From: Synergistaceae bacterium UBA4088
GTDB lineage: Bacteria > Synergistota > Synergistia > Synergistales > Thermovirgaceae
Assembly (NCBI GenBank): GCA_002382605.1
Contig: DFYG01000101.1
Coordinates: 1-5,075 of the forward strand
Reading direction: 5' to 3'
Length of the DNA stretch: 5,075 nt
Positions 1 through 5,075 of this stretch are shown here, one piece after another. The notes under the pieces were generated by a model. It was not told the DNA's origin. It worked only from the letters and a program-made list of their open reading frames with translations, and did not search any database. The translations under genes and the position numbers were made by a program. Position 1 is the stretch's first letter. Every line of letters starts with the position of its first letter.

Positions 1-1
1 T

Positions 2-364
2 TACGAGTGCAACACCTTCCTCACCATCGACCTGGAAAGGAAAGAGGAACTGGGTGCCGGTGAGATCGCAGAACTGAACGAACACTCCAGGACCAACGTT
101 TTCGGCTGGCGTTATATCCCCAACATGGGGAAGGGTGGAGCTTCCCTCAGCCACGCCACACTCTACCCCCAGGAGGCTATCGCAAGACAGGCATGGATAG
201 GAGAAGGCTGCATTAAGTGGTACCCTTTAACGCTTGAGCAGAACCTGGTGCAATTCAGGATCATCAGCACCCTGGCGAACCTGCCGGTGATCAGGTACCT
301 GCCCGCGAAAATGATGAAAGGTTCGTCCAGGCTGAATGTAGGGGATTCAAGGCCCCTTCCTTAA
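2..364 (+). CDS. Acetoacetate decarboxylase-family protein, C-terminal part (5' end outside window)
   Basis: This open frame runs in from the left edge and ends at TAA 362-364, giving the last 120 residues of a protein. An internal ATG at 125 is not the real start, because the frame is open and protein-like upstream of it (for example NVFGWRYIP just before it). The C-terminal pattern AWIGEG...IKWYPLTLEQN, followed by ISTLANLPVIRY and a short strand-rich tail, resembles the end of acetoacetate decarboxylase-family proteins, where an 'AWxGpaxLe' strand is followed by a 'LPVxev' segment. Characterised members decarboxylate acetoacetate through a Schiff-base lysine, but the family also contains enzymes with other activities. 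The catalytic lysine region would lie upstream of the window, so activity cannot be judged. The gene is followed after 19 bases by a dehydrogenase on the same strand, suggesting co-transcription. Family assignment is from pattern memory and is moderate; the exact substrate is unknown. Confidence 0.6.
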   Translation, partial: YECNTFLTIDLERKEELGAGEIAELNEHSRTNVFGWRYIPNMGKGGASLSHATLYPQEAIARQAWIGEGCIKWYPLTLEQNLVQFRIISTLANLPVIRYLPAKMMKGSSRLNVGDSRPLP

Positions 365-371
365 AGTCCAA

Positions 372-377
372 AGGAGG
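372..377 (+). promoter_or_regulatory. Ribosome binding site of the dehydrogenase gene
   Basis: A perfect AGGAGG lies six bases before ATG 384. It sits in the 19-base gap after the preceding stop codon. This fixes the start of the downstream gene and fits a translationally independent second gene of an operon. Confidence 0.85.
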
Positions 378-383
378 TTTGTT

Positions 384-1190
384 ATGGAAGGATACTTCGA
401 GAACAAGGTCGCTGTGGTTACGGGTGCTGCATCGGGATTGGGACTAGGCATCTCTGAACACCTTCTTGCAAAAGGCGCCAGGGCTGTCTTCATGGGTGAT
501 GTCAAGGAAGAAAACCTCAAGAAAGAAACTGAAAGGCTGAACGAGCAATACCCCGGCAAGGTCCATCCGGTCCTTACCGATGTTACAAAACTTGAGCAGG
601 TCCAGCAACTGATCGAGGCCGCAAGCTCCTTCGAAGGCCATCTCGACTTCGTATTCAACAATGCCGGGATGGGCATGACCCTCCCGACGGAACAGATCAC
701 TTTCGATATCTGGAAATTCATCATCGACCTGAATGTCATGGGGGTCATCTACGGAACCTACACGGCTATTCCAATAATGCGCGAGCAAGGATACGGCCAT
801 ATCGTTAACACCGGCTCCGCTGCAGGACTGCTCCCGGTCCCTTACCAGGCGGTATATGCCGCATCCAAGGGGGCAGTCATCAGGATGACCGAGAGCCTGC
901 AGTACGAACTGGAGACGGAAGGGCTCAATTTCAGCGTTTTCTGTCCCGGTAATGTCAGGACGGGTCTTTTCGGTGTTCTCACGCCCCCACCCGATTCGAT
1001 CAGTGTGGATGAAGCGGTAGAATATGTCTTCCAGGAAATCGAGAAGAAGAAGGTAGTGATAATCCTTCCGGAATCTATGCAGGAGTTCGACGCCCTTTTC
1101 AGGGAGAACAGGGAGGAATTCGACAGGTTCGCCCGCCAGATGGCAGCTGAGCGCAGGGAGAATTACCGCACCAAAGGGACATATTATTAG
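384..1190 (+). CDS. Classical short-chain dehydrogenase/reductase (SDR), 268 aa
   Basis: This is a complete NAD(P)-dependent oxidoreductase of the classical SDR family, with a Rossmann fold and a probably soluble cytoplasmic location. The cofactor motif TGAASGLG is at residues 13-20, D66-V67 is the usual adenine-contact pair, and NNAG is at 92-95. The catalytic tetrad is complete: N117, S145, Y158 and K162 (YAASK). The PG motif follows at 188-189 with T193. An acidic residue, D39, at the end of the second beta strand suggests preference for NAD(H) over NADP(H); this is inferred from family rules. The C-terminal 50 residues are charged and helical (EFDALFRENREEFDRF), slightly longer than in a minimal 250-residue SDR. 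The substrate cannot be read from the sequence. The start at 384 is supported by a perfect AGGAGG. The neighbouring decarboxylase-like gene suggests a shared keto-acid or ketone pathway, and a strong terminator follows. Confidence 0.93.
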   Translation: MEGYFENKVAVVTGAASGLGLGISEHLLAKGARAVFMGDVKEENLKKETERLNEQYPGKVHPVLTDVTKLEQVQQLIEAASSFEGHLDFVFNNAGMGMTLPTEQITFDIWKFIIDLNVMGVIYGTYTAIPIMREQGYGHIVNTGSAAGLLPVPYQAVYAASKGAVIRMTESLQYELETEGLNFSVFCPGNVRTGLFGVLTPPPDSISVDEAVEYVFQEIEKKKVVIILPESMQEFDALFRENREEFDRFARQMAAERRENYRTKGTYY

Positions 1191-1213
1191 ACAAGATCGA
1201 TGATGACTGATGC

Positions 1214-1255
1214 AGAAAAGAAGCAGGGGCCCTGCAGGGCCCCTGCTTCTTTTCT
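1214..1255. terminator. Perfect 42-base palindrome, bidirectional rho-independent terminator
   Basis: Each arm is 21 bases and the two arms match without a mismatch about the centre between 1234 and 1235. The GC core is GGGGCCCTGCAGGGCCCC, flanked by AGAAAAGAAGCA on the left and TGCTTCTTTTCT on the right. The outer A-rich and T-rich parts give a U-tract on either transcript. It lies 23 bases after the stop of the dehydrogenase (1190) and 12 bases beyond the stop of the converging membrane-protein gene (1268), so it can end both transcripts. Confidence 0.93.
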
Positions 1256-1267
1256 ATCGTGAAACCA

Positions 1268-2473
1268 TCAGGCTGACGAACGGACAGCTTCTTTCTTCAT
1301 TCCGTCTATGACGAACATTATGTGCATCAGGTAGAGAAGAAGCCCCCCGTTGGCGGCCAGGATAACGCCTATCACCATCCCGGGGATCAGGTTATGGATC
1401 AGCATGGAAGTACCGAACATGATCGAAACGACGTTCATGGCCACCTGGACCACGTTGAGCCTGACCAGTATTTCCGGAACAGGGCCGGATTCCCGTCCGT
1501 GACCTTTGATGATGGGGGTAAAGATCCTCTTCAGCATGAGCACGCCTCCAAGAATGTTCAGCACGCCGATAAGGACCGTCAGCGGAGGGACCAGGATCCC
1601 GGGTATGATGCATGACACAACCCCCAATGAGACGAAAACGAGCCCGATGATGATCATCAGCCACGTCCGGGGGAAAGGACCGATGGGGGAATTCCCGGTC
1701 GCAAGCATCTGGAGGGCCAGTATTACCATCAGGAGCCCGAGCTGGGCGCTTCCGGAAAAGGGGAGCCTTCCCAGGCTCACCGGCACGAGAAGTATACCGA
1801 GCAGGACCATGAAAATCCCCGTAAGAAGGATCATGGCTCTGTCTATAGGAAGATCCACGTCCCCTTCGGGTTCGTGGACCGCTTCCGGGTAGGTCAGATA
1901 TACCCTTTGAAGGGTGACCGCAAGGTATACCAATGAAATGCCGGACAAAATTGCCACAACTGCGGTCATCGGTGTGGAGAGCATGTCCTGCCTGAATATA
2001 AGAAGCCCGATGAGAGCCGACAGGGCATAGACCGCCGTGCACGCCGCGATCAGCTGCCGGAAGATCCCCCCGTACTGCCGCCATTTCGGGAATTTGTCCT
2101 TTGAAAAGAACATCTGAAGCAGAAGTGCAACGCCCCCCGGGCCGAAACAGACGGACAGGATGATCCGGGGAACACGGCTGAAAATATCAGGGATGAAGCA
2201 GGTGACTATACCGACCGCGGCTATTGCGCCCCCCGTTGCCAGGAGGGCTTTCGACCTTGGGGCATCACCGAAGGGGGTCCTGCCAAGGGTGACCATCTGG
2301 AGGGCAAAGACGAAAAGAAGAAGCCCGTAAAGACCGTTCTCGTAGTAGGGAAGAACACCTGCCGAAACCGGGAAAAGTAACGTGCCGGTTATAAGCATTG
2401 TAATTCCCGCAACAATAAGCACCACCACATCGAACTCCAACTCCGCCTTTTTCAGCAGATCCTTTCCTGCCAT
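1268..2473 (-). CDS. Polytopic membrane protein with two tandem six-helix repeats, 401 aa, function unknown
   Basis: I do not recognise a characterised family. The protein is very hydrophobic, with about twelve predicted membrane segments: roughly 16-38, 47-64, 76-95, 101-122, 139-160, 168-190, and the matching six at about 212-234, 243-260, 271-291, 297-316, 336-358 and 364-388. The halves are homologous at a constant offset of 196 residues with no gap over 14-122 versus 210-318 (about 38 identities in 109 by hand count). Shared motifs are PVSxGxLP (35-42 and 231-238), ALQM (57-60 and 253-256), PxGxxPR (67-73 and 263-269) and C-x-IP (92-95 and 288-291). There is no cleavable signal peptide; a short charged start (KDLLKKAELE) precedes helix 1. 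An even helix number per half implies parallel, not inverted, repeats. The ATG is preceded by a GGGAG site eight bases upstream. It could resemble HdeD/DUF308-like six-helix proteins, but that is a weak guess. It is transcribed away from the permease gene. Confidence 0.85.
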   Translation of the reverse strand: MAGKDLLKKAELEFDVVVLIVAGITMLITGTLLFPVSAGVLPYYENGLYGLLLFVFALQMVTLGRTPFGDAPRSKALLATGGAIAAVGIVTCFIPDIFSRVPRIILSVCFGPGGVALLLQMFFSKDKFPKWRQYGGIFRQLIAACTAVYALSALIGLLIFRQDMLSTPMTAVVAILSGISLVYLAVTLQRVYLTYPEAVHEPEGDVDLPIDRAMILLTGIFMVLLGILLVPVSLGRLPFSGSAQLGLLMVILALQMLATGNSPIGPFPRTWLMIIIGLVFVSLGVVSCIIPGILVPPLTVLIGVLNILGGVLMLKRIFTPIIKGHGRESGPVPEILVRLNVVQVAMNVVSIMFGTSMLIHNLIPGMVIGVILAANGGLLLYLMHIMFVIDGMKKEAVRSSA

Positions 2474-2532
2474 GAAACCATCTCCCTCACACCTGTTTTC
2501 AGTTGTTTAGTGGGGCCGCACCTGCACAGTCC

Positions 2533-2558
2533 AGAGATCCGGAATTCCCCGGATCTCT
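2533..2558. repeat. Perfect 10+10 inverted repeat, candidate operator or leader hairpin
   Basis: AGAGATCCGG (2533-2542) is repeated inverted and exactly as CCGGATCTCT (2549-2558), with a six-base AATTCC spacer. It lies 60 bases upstream of the leftward gene's start codon and about 80 bases upstream of the rightward TATAAT box. It has no strong T-run on the leftward side and only a loose CCTTTTCT on the right, so a terminator is less likely than a dimeric-regulator site. No regulator gene is in view. Confidence 0.45.
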
Positions 2559-2637
2559 TCAACCTTTTCTCCCAGTTGACCTTCAGCTTCCATAGCCGCT
2601 TTTCATAATAAGCCAACCCAAGACGTCCGTCTAACTC

Positions 2638-2643
2638 TATAAT
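2638..2643 (+). promoter_or_regulatory. Candidate -10 box (TATAAT) for the permease gene
   Basis: A perfect TATAAT lies 75 bases before the preferred start codon at 2719. There is no good TTGACA at 16-18 bases upstream (the hexamer at 17-base spacing is AACCCA), so the promoter would be weak or activator-dependent. Transcription from it would begin near 2650, after the alternative ATG at 2647, which argues against that start. Confidence 0.45.
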
Positions 2644-2705
2644 GCAATGGTAGACATCTATAAGGTTTTCCAAGGTTTCCGAAAAAGGAGCGGCCCGGGT
2701 GATCC

Positions 2706-2712
2706 AGGGGAG
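2706..2712 (+). promoter_or_regulatory. Ribosome binding site deciding the permease start
   Basis: AGGGGAG lies six bases before ATG 2719 and nine before ATG 2722, both in the permease frame. The upstream in-frame ATG at 2647 has no purine-rich site at the right distance (the preceding bases are CTCTATAATGCA). This supports the shorter protein. Confidence 0.65.
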
Positions 2713-2718
2713 CGGGAT

Positions 2719-4512
2719 ATGATGGACAGTTCCATGCTTGTCGTTCTGGTGATACTCCTGGTTACGGTGTTTTTCATGATTGTCGATGTGTTCAGGATCG
2801 ATATCGTGGCTATCGTATGCATGCTTGCCCTCGGATGGACAGGAACCCTGACCCCGGCGGAGGTCTTCAGCGGATTTTCAAGCAATGCGGTGATAGCCAT
2901 GATGGCCGTCATGATAATGGGCCATGGTGTAGCGAGGACGGGTATCATGGGCCGTTTCTCCTCGGCAGTCATTAAGCGGGCGGGATCGGACCGCAGAAGG
3001 ATCGTAGGCCTTTTGTCCCTTTCGGTCGGAGTGTTGTCAGGTTTTATTCAGAACATAGGGGCTGCGGCCCTTTTTCTCCCGGGAATACTCGATATTTCTC
3101 GCCGCAAAAAGATCCCTCCATCATCCCTGATAATGCCTGTGGGTTTCGCGGCGATCCTTGGCGGGACCCTCACAATGATAGGTTCCGGTCCCCTGATACT
3201 GATCAACGACCTGATCCGCAACTTCGGGCTGGAGCCCTATTCCTTCTTCAGCGTAACCCCTGTTGGGGTGATCCTTCTGATCGCGGGGACAGGCTACTTC
3301 ATGATCTTCGGTAGGTACGTTTTTCCGGGCCAGGGGCCAGGGGAGGTGCCTTTATCCGTACAGGACAAGATCATCGAGGCATTTCATCTGCCTCATCATA
3401 TCGGGCACTATAGCATTCCCGAAGAAAGTTCCCTTGCAGGTATCTCCACGGAGAAGTCGGGAGCGTGGGAGATCTACAACGTCAACATCCTGGGTATATC
3501 CGAAGGAAGGGAGACCGAGTATGCTCCCTGGCGGGATGCCGTTTTCCGGGCCGGACAGGAGCTGGCCCTGCTGGGAAGCGAGGATGGCGTGAAGGCCTTT
3601 GCGTCCGGTCACGGACTAAGGTCCCTGGAAAAACCCCGAAGGTTTGCAGGTCTTGACGATCCAGGAAGAGCAGGTTTTGCCGAGGTGATAATACCCCCCA
3701 GGTCTGAGATGATCGGAAAGACGATCCGGCAGTTCTCCCTGCGCAAACGCTATGCGGTTGAGCCCGTAATGCTCTTCAGCAAGGGGGAGGAGATCATGGG
3801 AGACTTTTCTGACCACAAGATCGATCCGGGCGATACGCTCATTGTGCACGGCCTTTGGGAAAATATTACAGCACTCAGGGAAGAAGCAGGTTTTGTCGTA
3901 GCCACGCCCTTTGTTGCAGAGAGAAGGGACCGGAGCAGGATCGGGGTGGCGCTCGCCTGCTTCCTGGGGTCAATAGCGCTGGTGTTGGCAGGAGCCCCGA
4001 TATCAATGGCCTTTTTCTCCGGAGCCATTGCCATGGTGCTGGCCGGTGTGCTATCGATCCAGGAAGCCTACAATGCCATTGAGTGGAAGGTCGTTTTTCT
4101 TTTGGGAGGGCTTATCCCCCTGGGTACAGCAATGCAGAAAACAGGTACGGCCGAATTCCTGGCTGAGAAACTGATGAACCTTGTACAGGGGGGGCACCCT
4201 GTTATATTGGTCCTTGCAGTGGCTCTGCTTTCAACTATTTTCTCCCTGCTGATGTCAAACGTTGGGGCTGTTATGGTGCTGGCCCCGCTGGTCATGAACA
4301 TGGGAGTCATAGGCGGGATCGACCCGCGCCCCCTGGCGCTTCTGGCAGCTGTCTGCGCGGCAAACTCCTTCCTTTTGCCAACCCACCAGGTCAATGCCTT
4401 CCTTATGTCGCCGGGGGGGTACAGCAACGCTGACTATATCAAGGCCGGAGCGGGGATGACGCTGGTTTTTATCGTGGTCGTCGTTCCTGCCTTTTTTGTT
4501 TTTTTCCTTTAG
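2719..4512 (+). CDS. SLC13/DASS-family permease with two RCK_C (TrkA_C) domains, about 597 aa
   Basis: This is an inner-membrane anion permease of the ion transporter superfamily. A first membrane half spans about residues 5-200 and a second about 407-597. Between them are two cytoplasmic RCK_C-like domains at about 226-296 and 321-388; the second is clear, with EMIGKTIRQFSLRKRY followed by PGDTLIVHG. The re-entrant hairpin motifs are QNIGAAALFLP (about 111-121) and SNVGAVMVLAP (about 513-523), in the positions of the SNT motifs that bind sodium and carboxylate in VcINDY. PTHQVNAFLMSPGGY near residue 554 is typical of this RCK-containing SLC13 subgroup. The substrate is unknown: sulfate, other oxyanions and dicarboxylates are all carried by relatives. 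RCK_C domains usually sense a small ligand. I chose ATG 2719 (or the adjacent 2722) over ATG 2647 because AGGGGAG lies six bases before it, helix 1 begins at once, and the extra 24 residues are unlike the family. The ETHE1-like gene follows after 65 bases. Confidence 0.88.
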   Translation: MMDSSMLVVLVILLVTVFFMIVDVFRIDIVAIVCMLALGWTGTLTPAEVFSGFSSNAVIAMMAVMIMGHGVARTGIMGRFSSAVIKRAGSDRRRIVGLLSLSVGVLSGFIQNIGAAALFLPGILDISRRKKIPPSSLIMPVGFAAILGGTLTMIGSGPLILINDLIRNFGLEPYSFFSVTPVGVILLIAGTGYFMIFGRYVFPGQGPGEVPLSVQDKIIEAFHLPHHIGHYSIPEESSLAGISTEKSGAWEIYNVNILGISEGRETEYAPWRDAVFRAGQELALLGSEDGVKAFASGHGLRSLEKPRRFAGLDDPGRAGFAEVIIPPRSEMIGKTIRQFSLRKRYAVEPVMLFSKGEEIMGDFSDHKIDPGDTLIVHGLWENITALREEAGFVVATPFVAERRDRSRIGVALACFLGSIALVLAGAPISMAFFSGAIAMVLAGVLSIQEAYNAIEWKVVFLLGGLIPLGTAMQKTGTAEFLAEKLMNLVQGGHPVILVLAVALLSTIFSLLMSNVGAVMVLAPLVMNMGVIGGIDPRPLALLAAVCAANSFLLPTHQVNAFLMSPGGYSNADYIKAGAGMTLVFIVVVVPAFFVFFL

Positions 4513-4564
4513 AAATAGCAATGACAGGCACGGAATGCTTTTCCGGCCATTATAAAAATACGGG

Positions 4565-4570
4565 AGGAGG
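4565..4570 (+). promoter_or_regulatory. Ribosome binding site of the ETHE1-like gene
   Basis: AGGAGG, within GGGAGGAGG, lies seven bases before ATG 4578. It is an ideal site and fixes the start. The 65-base gap after the permease contains no strong terminator, so read-through from the permease is plausible. A TATAAA at 4551-4556 lies too close to the start codon and has no partner -35. Confidence 0.85.
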
Positions 4571-4577
4571 AAAGATC

Positions 4578-5075
4578 ATGCTTCTGAAACACTTCTTCAC
4601 AGGGAAGATAGCCCACAGTTCCTACATCCTGGCGGGCAAGAACGCCTGTGCCGTTATCGATCCGCAGAGGGACGTGGATATCTACATCAGCGAAGCCCGT
4701 TCGATGGGGGTGGAAATAACACATATCCTTCAGACTCATCTCCACGCCGACTTTATCTCCGGTCACATGGACCTGGCAAAAAGGACTGGAGCCACGATCT
4801 ATGTGGCGAAGTCGGCCGGGTGTACTTTTGATCATGTCCCTCTCTCCGAGAGAGACAGGGTGGAGATAGAGGACATGCTCCTCGAAGTTCTGGAGACCCC
4901 TGGCCATACCCCGGAGCACCTTGTCTACGTCGTGACCGACACGCCCAGGTCCCAAAGTCCCGTAGGAGCCTTTGTGGGGGATACCCTTTTCGTGGGGGAT
5001 GTGGGAAGGCCGGATCTTTTTCCCGATATCGCTAAGGAACTTGCGGGAAAACTCTATCACAGCCTTCACGACAAG
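4578..5075 (+). CDS. ETHE1-like metallo-beta-lactamase-fold protein, N-terminal 166 aa (3' end outside window)
   Basis: The frame is open from ATG 4578 to the last base. It shows a metallo-beta-lactamase fold of the ETHE1/persulfide-dioxygenase group: an N-terminal strand pair with IDPQRDVD (27-34), the metal motif THLHADFISGH (53-63, ligands H54, H56 and D58), TPGHTPEH (107-114, H110) and GDTLFVGDVGRPDLF (134-148, D141). Characterised relatives use one iron to oxidise glutathione persulfide to sulfite; D141 and the two histidines H54 and H110 match the iron ligand positions of ETHE1. F59 replaces the second histidine of the classical HxHxDH motif, as is common in this group. The VTDTPRSQSPVG insertion (119-130) between the last strands is also usual. 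Many relatives of this type are fused to one or two rhodanese domains, which would lie beyond the window, so length and fusion are unknown. A hydroxyacylglutathione-hydrolase-like role is less likely given the F59 motif. Confidence 0.88.
   Translation, partial: MLLKHFFTGKIAHSSYILAGKNACAVIDPQRDVDIYISEARSMGVEITHILQTHLHADFISGHMDLAKRTGATIYVAKSAGCTFDHVPLSERDRVEIEDMLLEVLETPGHTPEHLVYVVTDTPRSQSPVGAFVGDTLFVGDVGRPDLFPDIAKELAGKLYHSLHDK

Larger units (their letters stand above)
2474..2718. promoter_or_regulatory. Divergent intergenic region between the membrane-protein and permease genes
   Basis: This 245-base spacer must carry the promoters of both flanking genes. It contains a perfect inverted repeat (2533-2558), a consensus -10 box for the rightward gene (2638-2643), and for the leftward gene only a weak TATTAT candidate (complement of 2605-2610) without a convincing -35. 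A near-tandem direct repeat, AAGGTTTTCCAAGGTTTCC, lies at 2662-2680 in the expected permease leader. Short open frames here have no credible ribosome sites or protein-like composition, so I call no gene in it. Confidence 0.6.

Noticed and set aside
125..364. Separate 79-residue gene starting at ATG 125
   Set aside because: The same frame is open and protein-like back to the window edge, and no ribosome site precedes ATG 125. It is the tail of a larger gene.
1392..2084. 230-codon leftward open frame inside the membrane-protein gene
   Set aside because: It is an out-of-frame shadow, rich in R, G, P and H without domain motifs. The overlapping frame has the repeat structure and membrane segments of a real protein.
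2576..2609. TTGACC (2576-2581) paired with CATAAT (2604-2609) as a rightward promoter
   Set aside because: The spacing is 22 bases, outside the 16-18 base range for the housekeeping sigma factor.
2452..2673. 73-codon leftward open frame in the divergent intergenic region
   Set aside because: It overlaps the start of the membrane-protein gene and runs through the inverted repeat. It lacks a recognisable protein pattern, and better regulatory explanations exist for this stretch.
4531..4545. CGGAA-TGCTT-TTCCG small hairpin after the permease stop
   Set aside because: The stem has only five pairs and no directly following T-run, so it is too weak to call a terminator.
4509..5069. 186-codon leftward open frame opposite the ETHE1-like gene
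   Set aside because: The rightward frame carries intact metallo-beta-lactamase motifs and an ideal ribosome site. The antisense frame shows no motif of its own.

Overview
This 5,075-base window is moderately GC-rich, with dense gene packing and clear Shine-Dalgarno sites. It looks like a bacterial chromosome. Frequent AGG arginine codons, an acetoacetate-decarboxylase-like gene next to a short-chain dehydrogenase, and an SLC13 permease next to an ETHE1-like metallo-hydrolase would fit a Gram-negative environmental bacterium, for example a Desulfobacterota-like lineage. No marker gene in the window fixes the taxonomy, so this is only an impression.

Layout. Bases 2-364 (+) hold the C-terminal part of an acetoacetate-decarboxylase-family protein. 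A complete classical short-chain dehydrogenase/reductase (384-1190, +) follows after a 19-base gap and is probably in the same operon. A perfect 42-base palindrome (1214-1255) then acts as a bidirectional terminator, because the next gene converges from the other side. That gene (1268-2473, -) encodes an unrecognised 401-residue polytopic membrane protein made of two homologous six-helix halves. A divergent intergenic region (2474-2718) holds a perfect 10+10 inverted repeat and a consensus TATAAT box. To its right lie an SLC13-type permease with two cytoplasmic RCK_C (TrkA_C) domains (best start 2719, ending 4512, +) and, 65 bases further on, the N-terminal 166 residues of an ETHE1-like metallo-beta-lactamase-fold protein (4578 to the window end, +).

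How they may work together. The first two genes plausibly form a decarboxylase plus oxidoreductase pair acting on a keto acid or its ketone/alcohol derivative; the substrate is unknown. The permease and the ETHE1-like protein may form a sulfur-related or anion-related pair: the enzyme family oxidises glutathione persulfide to sulfite, and SLC13 members carry sulfate or carboxylates. This link rests only on family membership and adjacency. The duplicated membrane protein is the least explained gene. I saw no mobile element, CRISPR array, tRNA or rRNA.
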